Shown here: positions 1-7,343 of the stretch, one piece after another
Layout of the letters: each line of letters opens with the position of its first letter
Position numbering within the stretch: position 1 is the stretch's first letter
Origin: JBFMCC01 sp037445635
Lineage (GTDB): Bacteria; Chloroflexota; Anaerolineae; Anaerolineales; Villigracilaceae
Assembly (NCBI GenBank): GCA_037445635.1
Contig: JBBIKC010000002.1
Location: forward strand, 183,860-247,859
Direction: 5' to 3'
DNA: 64,000 nucleotides
The notes under the pieces: generated by a model
The model's database searches: none
What the model saw: the letters and a program-made list of their open reading frames with translations, nothing else
What the model was told of the DNA's origin: nothing
Translations under genes and position numbers: made by a program

Positions 1-2
1 AC

Positions 3-272
3 CTTGCCAAACGGGAGGGCGTATCCGTCAAAGTATTTCTCGTCGCCGACGCGGTCTTCTGCGCCCGCAAAGACCAAAAAACTCCCGATGGCTATTACAA
101 CATCGAGCGCATGATCAAGTCCGCGGCCAGACGCGGCGAAGTGGCAACCTGAGGGACATGTTGTGAAGCCCGCGGGTTCGGGCTAAACGATTTGACCGAA
201 GGCGTGAAAATGGGCAACATGGACCTGCTCGGCGACTGGACGGTGGACGCAGATCAGACGCTGGTGTATTGA
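3..272 (+). CDS. DsrE-like sulfur-relay family protein, 3' part, with in-frame TGA (candidate selenoprotein)
   Basis: The 5' end lies outside the window. Reading from base 3 gives 49 codons, a TGA at 150-152, then 39 more codons in the same frame to a second TGA at 270-272. The part after the first TGA continues the family pattern seamlessly: x-G-T-C-C-E-A-R-G, then L-T-E-G, then M-D-L-L-x-D-W-T and A-D-x-T-L-V-Y. In DsrE/DsrF-like proteins as I know them, the residue at the TGA position is the first Cys of a C-G-T-C motif, so TGA replaces exactly a functional cysteine. A hairpin suited to a bacterial SECIS follows. DsrE-like proteins handle sulfane sulfur or small redox reactions in the cytoplasm. 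The alternative is a recent nonsense mutation. The family call is firm; recoding is inferred. Confidence 0.65.
150..184 (+). promoter_or_regulatory. Candidate bacterial SECIS element directly after in-frame TGA
   Basis: The TGA at 150-152 is followed by a perfect 6-bp stem, AGCCCG at 167-172 with CGGGCT at 179-184, closing the six-base loop CGGGTT. The apical loop starts 20 nt after the TGA and has G at its second, third and fourth positions. A guanine among the first loop bases and a UGA-to-loop distance of roughly 16-37 nt are the known bacterial SECIS rules. The stem is short and was judged by eye, without folding energies. Confidence 0.5.
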
Positions 273-296
273 GACTTGAACCCCCATCCCGTCCTC

Positions 297-411
297 CCCC
301 CAAACGAAAAACCACGTTTGGGGGAAGGGGAACGGTAGTACACACAAACAACCCTTCGCATCTTAGATACTGTTCTTTCTCTCCCCCATTTCGTTCTTTG
401 AAATGGGGGAG
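297..411. repeat. Two intergenic palindromes upstream of the NAD synthase pair
   Basis: The gap 273-457 holds two perfect inverted repeats. The first is CCCCCAAACG at 297-306 with CGTTTGGGGG at 315-324. The second is CTCCCCCATTTC at 381-392 with GAAATGGGGGAG at 400-411. They look like dispersed intergenic palindromes rather than terminators, because no T-tract follows. No gene is seen in this gap. Confidence 0.6.
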
Positions 412-457
412 ATTGCCGAAGGCCAGAGGAGGTGGGGTTTATGGTAAGATTCCCTCG

Positions 458-1309
458 ATGAAACTTAACCTCGCCCTCGCGCAGATTTCCACCAAACTGG
501 GGGATGTCGAATCCAACCTCGAGAAGCACCTCGCCTTCGTCAAACAGGCCAAATCCCAACAGGCTGACCTGCTCATATTCCCCGAACTCTCGCTCACGGG
601 CTATGTCTTGCAAGACATTGTCCCAACCGTCGCGCACCATCCCACCGATGACGACCCCGTCTTCAAGCATCTGCTCAAAGCCAGCCGTGACCTCGATCTC
701 GTCGTCGGCTTTGTGGACGAAGACTCCCGTCACCGCTTCTACATCGCCTCGGCCTACCTTTCGGGCGGGCGCGTCCTCCACGTCCACCACAAAGTCTATC
801 TGCCCACCTACGGCCTCTTCGACGAAGGCCGCTTCTTCGCCTGGGGCGATTCCATCCAGGCCTTCGACACCCGCTTCGGCCGCGTCGGTCTCCTCATCTG
901 TGAAGACTTCTGGCACGCCTCGCCTCCGTACCTGCTCTGGCTCGACGGCGCCGACATTTTGCTCTTCTCCTCGGCCTCACCTGGCCGCGGCCTCAACGAC
1001 CACGAAAAACTCGAGTCCGCCCGCTGGGTGGAGCGCGTGAACAAGGCTTATGCCAGCATGTTCACCTCGTTTGTTGCGCATTCGAACCGCGTGGGTTTCG
1101 AGGACGGCCTGCTTTTCTGGGGAGGAGCCACGGTCTTCGACCCGAACGGCGAAGAGATCGCCCACGGCCCATACTTTGAGGAGGCTCTCACCTGCGTCGA
1201 ATTGGACTTGAATCAACTGCGCCGCACGCGCGCCCGCCTGCCGCTTCTGCGCGACGAGCGGACGAATCTGGTGCAAAGAGAATTGGAGAGGATCCTGTCC
1301 CGTGATTGA
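458..1309 (+). CDS. Nitrilase-fold glutaminase/amidohydrolase paired with NAD synthase
   Basis: A 283-residue carbon-nitrogen hydrolase. The catalytic triad is visible as E43 (FPELS), K112 (HHKVY) and C148 (LLICEDFW). Its last eight bases overlap the start of the NAD synthase gene, so the pair looks like a split form of glutamine-dependent NAD synthase: this subunit would release ammonia from glutamine and the next would use it on deamido-NAD. That role is inferred from adjacency; a stand-alone amidase is possible. The ATG at 458 is chosen because the family N-terminus (LALAQI) begins there and the open frame upstream is non-family sequence. A TAAGAT hexamer lies 7 nt before the start, suggesting a leaderless mRNA. 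Confidence 0.85.
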   Translation: MKLNLALAQISTKLGDVESNLEKHLAFVKQAKSQQADLLIFPELSLTGYVLQDIVPTVAHHPTDDDPVFKHLLKASRDLDLVVGFVDEDSRHRFYIASAYLSGGRVLHVHHKVYLPTYGLFDEGRFFAWGDSIQAFDTRFGRVGLLICEDFWHASPPYLLWLDGADILLFSSASPGRGLNDHEKLESARWVERVNKAYASMFTSFVAHSNRVGFEDGLLFWGGATVFDPNGEEIAHGPYFEEALTCVELDLNQLRRTRARLPLLRDERTNLVQRELERILSRD

Positions 1310-2123
1310 TCTGTCCATCAATACCAACCTCGCCCGCACCATCCTCACGGGTTTTATCAAGTCCGAGATCACCCGCGTTGGATTTTCACGCGCGGTGGTG
1401 GGACTTTCGGGCGGGATCGACTCAGCCCTCTCCTGCGTCCTGGCCGCCGAAGCGCTGGGACCAGAAAATGTGCTGGCTGTCCGTATGCCGCACAAACTGT
1501 CCAGCCCCGATTCGCTGGAACACGCCCAATTGATCATTGACCAGTTCAACGTCCAGAGCGAAACGATTGAGATCACGAACATGGTCGAGCCGCTGATTCG
1601 GCGTGATCCGAATATGTCGAAACAGCGAAAGGGCAACATCATGGCGCGGGCGCGCATGATCGTCCTGTACGATCAATCCGAGGCCTTTAAAGGTCTCGTC
1701 GTTGGCACGAGCAACAAGACCGAGATTCTGCTGGGCTACACGACGCTGTTCGGCGATTCGGCCAGCGCGCTCAACCCGATTGGCGATCTTTACAAAACCC
1801 AGGTGCGGCAACTTTCGCGGGCACTGGGCATCCCGCAGGTCATTATTGATAAGGCGCCGTCCGCCGACCTGTGGGCGGGCCAGACCGATGAAGGTGAACT
1901 CGGATTCACCTACGAAGAGGTGGATCAGTTGCTTACCCTGCTGGTGGATCGCCGTTACAGCCCGCAGGAATGCATCGAAGAGGGATTCGATGTAAAGTTC
2001 ATCCAGGCCGTGACGGCGCGTATCCGCCGAAGTCAATTCAAACGCATGCAGCCGCCGATTGCCAAGCTCAGTAACCGCACGGTCGGTTACGATTTCTTAT
2101 ATTTGCGCGATTGGGGTACGTAA
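1302..2123 (+). CDS. nadE: NAD+ synthase (ATP-pyrophosphatase domain)
   Basis: A 273-residue protein that adenylates deamido-NAD and amidates it to NAD+, the last step of NAD synthesis, in the cytoplasm. The PP-loop SGGIDS is at residues 36-41. The family signature GTSNKTE and a downstream segment with KAPSADLW and TDEGELG are present. The length fits the synthase domain alone, without the N-terminal glutaminase domain found in long NadE. The GTG start at 1302 overlaps the preceding amidohydrolase by 8 nt, so the two are probably translationally coupled. Confidence 0.93.
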   Translation: MIDLSINTNLARTILTGFIKSEITRVGFSRAVVGLSGGIDSALSCVLAAEALGPENVLAVRMPHKLSSPDSLEHAQLIIDQFNVQSETIEITNMVEPLIRRDPNMSKQRKGNIMARARMIVLYDQSEAFKGLVVGTSNKTEILLGYTTLFGDSASALNPIGDLYKTQVRQLSRALGIPQVIIDKAPSADLWAGQTDEGELGFTYEEVDQLLTLLVDRRYSPQECIEEGFDVKFIQAVTARIRRSQFKRMQPPIAKLSNRTVGYDFLYLRDWGT

Positions 2124-2133
2124 TATAGTATTT

Positions 2134-3381
2134 ATGAGAATTTCACTGCCTCCTGCTCTCACACATCGCAAGTACCTTTACCTCTGGATCGGATTGCTGA
2201 TTTCCATCACGGGTTCACAGATGCAGATTGCCGCCATTCACTGGCACATCCGCGAACTGACCGGCGAGCCCGACCCTCTGGCGCTGGGCGCGATCGGTCT
2301 GGCGCGTATTTTGCCTGTGGTCGTTTTTTCCTTCATTGGCGGCGCGGTGGCGGATAACTTCAACCGCCGCTGGATTCTATTCATCACGCAAACGATTCTT
2401 GCCCTGCAAGCCGCCGCGCTCGCGGTCCTGACCTTTGGCGGGCATATCACCATCTGGCACATCTACGGGCTGACGGCGCTACAGGCCGCGGCCATGGCAT
2501 TCGATTTACCGGCGCGCCAGGCGCTCGTGCCCAACCTGGTGCCGCGCGAGCATCTGCCGTCCGCGTTCAGCCTGGGAACGGTTGCGTTCAACGCCGGTGC
2601 GATCATCGGGCCGCTGTTTTTCGGCCTGATTCCCGAGGGCGGACAGGGAACGGCTTATCTGCTGAATTCGCTGTCGTTTGTGGCTGTGATTGCCGCGCTC
2701 CTGTTGATGGGGCATGTGCCTCAGGATTTTAAACATGCCAGCGGCGTCAATCTGCGCGCCATGCTGGACGGTGTGCGTTTCATCTTCAATCGTCCATTGA
2801 TTCTTTCCACGATGCTGATGGATTTCGTCGCCACGTTCTTTGCCTCTGCCAATACGATGCTCCCGATTGTGGCGCGCGATATCCTCCATGTCGGCAAGGC
2901 GGGATACGGCTGGCTGACCTCCGCCCAGGCAATCGGCTCGGTGCTGGCGGGCATGGTCACGGCGCAGATCAGGGAACTTCGCCGCCAGGGAAAACTCTTC
3001 CTGCTGTCGGTGACCGTTTTCGGGGCCGCGACCGTCTGGTTCGGCCTCAGCCGCACTTTCGTCCCGGCCATGATCGCCCTCCTGCTGATCGGCGCGGGCG
3101 ACGCGGTGAGCACGGTCATCCGCAACACGATCCGCCAGTTGCAGACCCCCGATCACATCCGCGGCAGGATGACGAGCGTCAATCAGATTTTCTTCATGGG
3201 CGGGCCGCAACTGGGGGAGGTGGAGGCAGGGGTGGCGGCGTATTTGCTGGGCGTCCCTTTTGCCATCGTCAGCGGCGGGATTGGCTGTATCCTTGGCATG
3301 TTGCTGATCGTCCGCAAATGGCCGCAATTGGTCTCGTACAATGGAGACGAGCCCGCCCTGGCCGGTGCAACGGCTGGTTGA
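2134..3381 (+). CDS. MFS transporter, EntS/DHA3-like exporter
   Basis: A 415-residue polytopic membrane protein with about 12 hydrophobic segments. It has the MFS loop pattern around GGAVADNFNRR between helices 2 and 3 and a second-half repeat (GDAVSTVIRN). This resembles the MFS_3 group of efflux proteins for siderophores, macrolides or other small molecules; the substrate cannot be told. The ATG at 2134 gives a short cytoplasmic N-terminus; the open frame upstream is not family-like. It follows nadE by 10 nt and may be cotranscribed. Confidence 0.85.
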   Translation: MRISLPPALTHRKYLYLWIGLLISITGSQMQIAAIHWHIRELTGEPDPLALGAIGLARILPVVVFSFIGGAVADNFNRRWILFITQTILALQAAALAVLTFGGHITIWHIYGLTALQAAAMAFDLPARQALVPNLVPREHLPSAFSLGTVAFNAGAIIGPLFFGLIPEGGQGTAYLLNSLSFVAVIAALLLMGHVPQDFKHASGVNLRAMLDGVRFIFNRPLILSTMLMDFVATFFASANTMLPIVARDILHVGKAGYGWLTSAQAIGSVLAGMVTAQIRELRRQGKLFLLSVTVFGAATVWFGLSRTFVPAMIALLLIGAGDAVSTVIRNTIRQLQTPDHIRGRMTSVNQIFFMGGPQLGEVEAGVAAYLLGVPFAIVSGGIGCILGMLLIVRKWPQLVSYNGDEPALAGATAG

Positions 3382-3430
3382 CGGTATCTCTGCGATTCCC
3401 TTACAAAATTAGATTCTTCTCACTGAACCG

Positions 3431-3459
3431 TTGACTCTGCGACGGTTTCCTTATATACT
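3431..3459 (+). promoter_or_regulatory. Sigma70-type promoter of the SWIM-domain gene
   Basis: TTGACT at 3431-3436, a 17-bp spacer and TATACT at 3454-3459. Transcription would begin near 3466, leaving a leader of about 125 nt before the SWIM gene. An 11-codon ORF (3484-3519) and a hairpin lie inside that leader. Confidence 0.75.
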
Positions 3460-3523
3460 CTCACCACAAGGAAATAACCTCCTATGCGAGCATCTGCCAA
3501 AAAGGATTTGTTCGGGTGAGTTG

Positions 3524-3560
3524 AAAGGCGCGCGGCTGTCCGCGTGCCTTTTTGTTTCGA
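3524..3560 (+). terminator. Attenuator-like hairpin in the SWIM gene leader
   Basis: A 12-bp stem pairs 3524-3535 with 3540-3551, containing one G-T pair and a four-base loop. It starts AAAGGC and ends GCCTTT, then runs into TTGTTTC. It sits between the promoter at 3431 and the gene at 3590 and could cause premature termination. The 11-codon ORF MRASAKKDLFG ends 4 nt upstream of the stem. Attenuation is an inference. Confidence 0.55.
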
Positions 3561-3589
3561 CCATCTCTAACGTGAAAAGGAGATAAAGC

Positions 3590-3835
3590 ATGGACTATGG
3601 AATGATCGGCAAGTTGGAAAAAGCCAAACGCTACGCGGAAGACCGAAAACGTTTCCGCTTCAATAAATTCGAAATCACCTTCCACGGCGACAACAACGAC
3701 CATACCGTCAGTTTCGAGAACGGCGCCTTCCACTGCGATTGCGAATTCTTTATCACGCATCGCCGCTGCGCCCACACGATTGCCCTTGAAGACTATATCC
3801 TCAAAGATATGATCGTCGTCGCGGCGCAGGCCTGA
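3590..3835 (+). CDS. Small SWIM zinc-finger protein
   Basis: An 81-residue protein whose centre holds the SWIM pattern C49-x-C51-x8-C60-x-H62, a zinc-binding fold used for DNA or protein contacts. The N-terminal half is basic (EKAKRYAEDRKRFRF). Nothing else in the protein identifies a partner. The ATG has a good Shine-Dalgarno (AAAAGGAG). The gene forms its own unit: strong promoter, attenuator-like leader, and a terminator just after it. SWIM domains of this size are found alone in several bacterial phyla; the cellular role is unknown. Confidence 0.75.
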   Translation: MDYGMIGKLEKAKRYAEDRKRFRFNKFEITFHGDNNDHTVSFENGAFHCDCEFFITHRRCAHTIALEDYILKDMIVVAAQA

Positions 3836-3856
3836 CCGCGATTCGTCCAATTGGGT

Positions 3857-3892
3857 CTGCCCGTCTCGAAAATCGAGGCGGGCAGTTTATTT
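3857..3892 (+). terminator. Rho-independent terminator after the SWIM gene
   Basis: CTGCCCGTCTCG at 3857-3868 pairs with CGAGGCGGGCAG at 3874-3885 through one G-T pair and a five-base loop. TTTATTT follows. Confidence 0.8.
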
Positions 3893-3963
3893 AACTATCT
3901 TTGCGTAGGTAGGCAGGCGGGGACCGGGTTTTAAATTCGAGCGAATTCGGGTACAATTTTTGC

Positions 3964-5022
3964 ATGACGAAACTCTCGCGGCGCGACTTTCTCAAACTCA
4001 GCGGCCTTGCTCTCGGCGGGCTGGCGCTCTCTCCGTTTCACGCCAGCCGCTTCGATTTCGGGGATGCGAATCTGGTGCGCGTAGCCACCGATTCAGTCAG
4101 TGTTTATAGCCGGCCCTCGGATGAGAGTAACATCATCGGCACCTGGTATCGCGATGAGTTGATCAATGTGTATGACGAGGTCAGGGCCGAGGAGCCCAAA
4201 CACAATCCCATCTGGTATCGCGTATGGGGCGGATATATGCACCGCGCCCGCTTGCAGAGGGTCAAGACTCTCTATAACAAGCCGCTGGATTTCATTGCGG
4301 AAGGGACACGCCGTGTCGTCGAAATTACTGTTCCGTTCACCCAGCCCTGGCGGTTGACGAAAACGTACGGCTGGCAGGCGTTGTTTCCCCTGCTTTATTA
4401 CGAATCGGTGTACTGGGTGGATGCCATCGAGGAAGGTCCCGACGGCGAGCCGTGGTATCGCGTGGTGGACGATTTGACGGGGAATTATCTCATCGCCGCG
4501 AAGCATGTCCGTCCCATCCCATACGAAGAACTGGAACCGATCAGCCCCGAGATCCCGTTCGAAAACAAGCGGATCGAGGTCAATCTGACGACGCAGACCC
4601 TGACCGCGTTCGAGTATGACAAGGCGGTCTTCCAGACCCGCGTCGCGACGGGAATCATCGCCGGGCGCACCAGCCCGAAGGAACTCTCGACGAAGACGCC
4701 CGACGGTGAATTTCACATTCAGAGCAAGACGCCCTCCAAGCACATGGGTAACGGCAACCTGTTCGCGGGCGTGGACGACTATGAACTGCCCGGTGTGCCG
4801 TGGACAAGTTTCTTCACCGATGTGGGGCACGCCTTCCACGGCACCTACTGGCACGAGAATTACGGCGTGCCGATGAGTCACGGCTGTATCAACATGCGCA
4901 CTTCCGAGGCCAAATGGCTGTTCCGCTGGGCGCGGCCCGCTTACGAGACCGTCCGCATGACAGACCGCTCTGCCACGCCCGACGTGCGCGGCTTCGGCAC
5001 GCTGGTGAAGATCTTCTATTAA
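3964..5022 (+). CDS. Tat-exported L,D-transpeptidase (YkuD domain)
   Basis: A 352-residue protein that begins with a twin-arginine signal (SRRDFLK at residues 5-11, then a hydrophobic stretch). The middle (about 40-190) looks like two SH3-like cell-wall segments, and the C-terminal YkuD domain contains the catalytic S-H-G-C-I-N motif with C308. Such enzymes make 3-3 crosslinks in peptidoglycan or attach proteins to it, outside the membrane. Tat rather than Sec export of a YkuD enzyme is notable. A TACAAT hexamer 6 nt before the ATG suggests leaderless transcription. A paralogue is at 31388. Confidence 0.88.
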   Translation: MTKLSRRDFLKLSGLALGGLALSPFHASRFDFGDANLVRVATDSVSVYSRPSDESNIIGTWYRDELINVYDEVRAEEPKHNPIWYRVWGGYMHRARLQRVKTLYNKPLDFIAEGTRRVVEITVPFTQPWRLTKTYGWQALFPLLYYESVYWVDAIEEGPDGEPWYRVVDDLTGNYLIAAKHVRPIPYEELEPISPEIPFENKRIEVNLTTQTLTAFEYDKAVFQTRVATGIIAGRTSPKELSTKTPDGEFHIQSKTPSKHMGNGNLFAGVDDYELPGVPWTSFFTDVGHAFHGTYWHENYGVPMSHGCINMRTSEAKWLFRWARPAYETVRMTDRSATPDVRGFGTLVKIFY

Positions 5023-5025
5023 CCC

Positions 5026-6246
5026 ATGCCCAAACTGGACTGGCCCGGCAAACACCTGCCATCGCCCGCACCAGCGCGGCTGGTCGTAGAATCCGTCGTT
5101 TATCCAAACGGCCGCGGTTACCCCGATGTAAAACCGGAAAACCGATTGATCGCAGGGGACAATCTCGCCGTCATGACCGCGCTCCTGCCGCAATATGAAG
5201 AGCAGATAGACCTCATTTACGCGGATCCGCCCTTCTTCACCAATCGAAAATATCCTGCCCGCATCGGTCGCGGCGAGGATTCGCGCAAACCCGCCGAGTG
5301 GCAGATCGCAGATGGTTACCACGATCACTGGGACAGCCTCGACGACTACCTGCAATTCCTCTATGAACGCCTCGCTTTCATGCACCGTCTTCTCGCGCCG
5401 CACGGGACGCTCTACCTGCATCTCGACTGGCACGCGGACGCCTACGCCCGCTTGATCCTCGATGAACTATTCGGCGCGGAGCATTTGCTCAACGAGATCA
5501 TCTGGGCCTATCACGGCCCCTCGCCCATCCGTCGCGCCTTCAACCGCAAACACGATACCATTTTGGCATATGTGAAAGGCGGTGATTATATATTCAATGC
5601 CGATGCCGTGCGTGAGCCGTATAATCCCTCTACGGTAAAAACGTTCGCGGCCTCACCCAAGGCGGGTTTTGGCAAAGTCCCCAATCTTGCGCGCGGCAAG
5701 GTCCCCGAGGACTGGTGGTACTTCCCCGTCGTCGCCCGCCTGCACAGCGAGCGCACGGGCTACCCCACGCAGAAGCCTGAGGCTTTGCTGGAGCGAATCG
5801 TTCTGGCCTCCTCCAATCCTGACGGTCTTGTCGCGGACTTTTTCAGCGGATCGGGGACGACCGCGCTGGCCGCGGCGCGGCATGGCCGCCGTTTTCTTGC
5901 CGCGGATGCCACCCGGCGGGCGGTTCACACGACCCGCAGCCGGTTGACCGTTTCCCCGGCCGCGTTCACGCTGGAACGGGATGCCTCGTCGCCGCCATTG
6001 ACACAGTCTGCGCCTTCGATCTTTCGTCTTTCCCGTGATTGCGTTACCCTGACCAATATTGCCGACATTGATTACTGGGAGGTGGATCCCGCCTGGGATG
6101 GGATGACGTTCCACAGCGCCGCGCAGGCCGTTCGTCCGTTACGAAACGGGAAGATCGCTTCCGAACTTAAAATAAAACACGGACACAGGGTCTGTGTCCG
6201 ATGGGTGACGGTTGACGGCCAGCAATTCCAAGCGGAATTAAATTAA
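5026..6246 (+). CDS. Site-specific DNA methyltransferase (beta class, N6-adenine or N4-cytosine), orphan
   Basis: A 406-residue methyltransferase with catalytic motif IV as DPPF at residues 67-70, a central target-recognition part, and the S-adenosylmethionine motif (FSGSGTT) near residue 272. Motif IV before motif I defines the beta order, seen in type III Mod and some type II enzymes. No restriction subunit is nearby, so it looks like an orphan epigenetic methyltransferase or a host-defence remnant. It starts 3 nt after the transpeptidase stop. A perfect 9-bp hairpin (6180-6200) lies within the 3' end of the frame, without a T-tract. Confidence 0.85.
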   Translation: MPKLDWPGKHLPSPAPARLVVESVVYPNGRGYPDVKPENRLIAGDNLAVMTALLPQYEEQIDLIYADPPFFTNRKYPARIGRGEDSRKPAEWQIADGYHDHWDSLDDYLQFLYERLAFMHRLLAPHGTLYLHLDWHADAYARLILDELFGAEHLLNEIIWAYHGPSPIRRAFNRKHDTILAYVKGGDYIFNADAVREPYNPSTVKTFAASPKAGFGKVPNLARGKVPEDWWYFPVVARLHSERTGYPTQKPEALLERIVLASSNPDGLVADFFSGSGTTALAAARHGRRFLAADATRRAVHTTRSRLTVSPAAFTLERDASSPPLTQSAPSIFRLSRDCVTLTNIADIDYWEVDPAWDGMTFHSAAQAVRPLRNGKIASELKIKHGHRVCVRWVTVDGQQFQAELN

Positions 6247-6899
6247 ACGTCCAGGCGATAGCCCACGCCGCGGATGGTATGCAGGAATCGGGGGTTATCG
6301 GGATCGAGCTCGATGGCGCGGCGCAGCCAGGAGATGTGTACGTCCAGCGTGCGCGTATCGCCCGTGTAATTTGTCTCCCACACCTGTTTGAAGAGCGCCT
6401 CGCGTTCCACCACTTCGCCGTGATGATCCATCAGGATTCGCAGTAATTTGACCAGCCGCGGGGTGAGTTTTGTATTCTTGCTCAAACATTTCACGCGGCG
6501 GCGTTCCACATCGAGGCGAATCGGGCCGACGTGCTGAACATTCTTCCCATCCCCGGGCATGAGCGGCTTGATGCGGTTGACAAGTTTTTGCACCGTGAAC
6601 GGCAGGGACAGGACGGCATCTGCAACGGATTTATCAACGTGGGTATCTTCCGAAACGATGAGGACGATAGGAAGTTTGCCGTCCTTCTCGCGCAGCGATT
6701 GACAGATGCGTACCCCGCTGCTTCGCAGGGACGCGGCGTTGACTACTGCCAGTTGCGGCGCGGTCCTTCCGAGACGCGAGGCGGCTTCGCTGCCGCTCTG
6801 GGCAATAACGATTTCAAATCCCTTCTTTTGCAGGGCGGTTGCGAAAGAAGGGACTTCAGTGTGACGACCTTCGATAACGAGTAGTTTTGATTCGGCCAT
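6243..6899 (-). CDS. OmpR/PhoB-type winged-helix regulator with degenerate receiver
   Basis: A 218-residue protein from the ATG at 6899. Residues 1-115 have the receiver-domain fold pattern (KLLVIEG, then AVVNAAS, then SLPFTVQKL), but the phosphoacceptor aspartate appears to be Asn and the acidic pair at the end of strand 1 is missing. It is probably not controlled by ordinary phosphorylation. Residues about 125-218 are a Trans_reg_C winged helix (LTPRLVKLL, then DVHISWLRRAIE, then RGVGYRL). No sensor kinase is adjacent. A longer start at 6977 exists, but a TATAAT overlaps it, so the shorter start is preferred. It converges on the methyltransferase, overlapping by 4 nt. Confidence 0.8.
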   Translation of the reverse strand: MAESKLLVIEGRHTEVPSFATALQKKGFEIVIAQSGSEAASRLGRTAPQLAVVNAASLRSSGVRICQSLREKDGKLPIVLIVSEDTHVDKSVADAVLSLPFTVQKLVNRIKPLMPGDGKNVQHVGPIRLDVERRRVKCLSKNTKLTPRLVKLLRILMDHHGEVVEREALFKQVWETNYTGDTRTLDVHISWLRRAIELDPDNPRFLHTIRGVGYRLDV

Positions 6900-7048
6900 T
6901 ACGGTTGGGTATTTCTGTAAGGAACTGGCTTTTCTCACGAAAGTTGGGCGGCCAGTTGCTTTAACATTTGAACTCATTATACACCAATTCTTAACAAAAG
7001 TTCCTATACAATAGTACTGTTGAAATTCATTCGATCCGAAGAACCGTC

Positions 7049-7077
7049 TTGACTCTGTCTGGGATGTCTGGTAAACT
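7049..7077 (+). promoter_or_regulatory. Promoter of the initiator tRNA gene
   Basis: TTGACT at 7049-7054, a 17-bp spacer and TAAACT at 7072-7077, ending 19 nt before the tRNA 5' end. Confidence 0.75.
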
Positions 7078-7096
7078 CTGCGGGCTTCAAAAACGA

Positions 7097-7168
7097 TGCG
7101 GGGTAGAGCAGTGGCAGCTCGTCGGGCTCATAACCCGGAGGTCGCAGGTTCGAGTCCTGCCCCCGCTA
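7097..7168 (+). tRNA. Initiator tRNA-fMet (anticodon CAT)
   Basis: The cloverleaf can be drawn by eye. Acceptor positions 2-7 are GCGGGG at 7098-7103 and pair with CCCCGC at 7161-7166. The D-arm is GAGC/GCTC, and the anticodon loop CTCATAA carries CAT. The T-arm is GCAGG-TTCGAGT-CCTGC. Two initiator hallmarks are present: the 1-72 pair is a mismatch (T-T) and the anticodon stem has three G-C pairs (GGG/CCC). The discriminator is A; the CCA end is not fully encoded (A-CCT). Confidence 0.95.
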
Positions 7169-7175
7169 CCTGTTG

Positions 7176-7210
7176 AAGAGAGATCGCCTTGGCGGTCTCT
7201 TTTGTTTTCG
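7176..7210 (+). terminator. Terminator after tRNA-fMet
   Basis: AGAGATCGCC at 7179-7188 pairs with GGCGGTCTCT at 7191-7200 (one G-T pair, two-base loop), followed by TTTTGTTTTC. Confidence 0.8.
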
Positions 7211-7269
7211 GAGGCCGCAGGTTCCCTACAGTGTGCTTCGCGACGACTCCTGCCTTCGCCATCCTGCCG

Positions 7270-7343
7270 AAGGGATCGCGTTCGCGATCCCTTTTGATTC
7301 ATTCACCGTCCTTCGTCTACGCTTCGCTCCGCTCAGGACGGTG
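7270..7343. repeat. Intergenic inverted repeats after the tRNA gene
   Basis: AAGGGATCGCG at 7270-7280 pairs perfectly with 7283-7293 and is followed by TTGATTC, so it may also act as a terminator. A second unit has CACCGTCC at 7304-7311 and GGACGGTG at 7336-7343. Its core (CCTTCGTC...GCTTCGC...GCTCAGGACG) recurs at 23935-24045 and, in part, at 9089-9112. Confidence 0.6.

Noticed and set aside
6180..6200. Perfect 9-bp hairpin at the end of the DNA methyltransferase gene
   Set aside because: It lies inside the reading frame (GHRVCVRW region) and is not followed by a T-tract, so it is not called a terminator.
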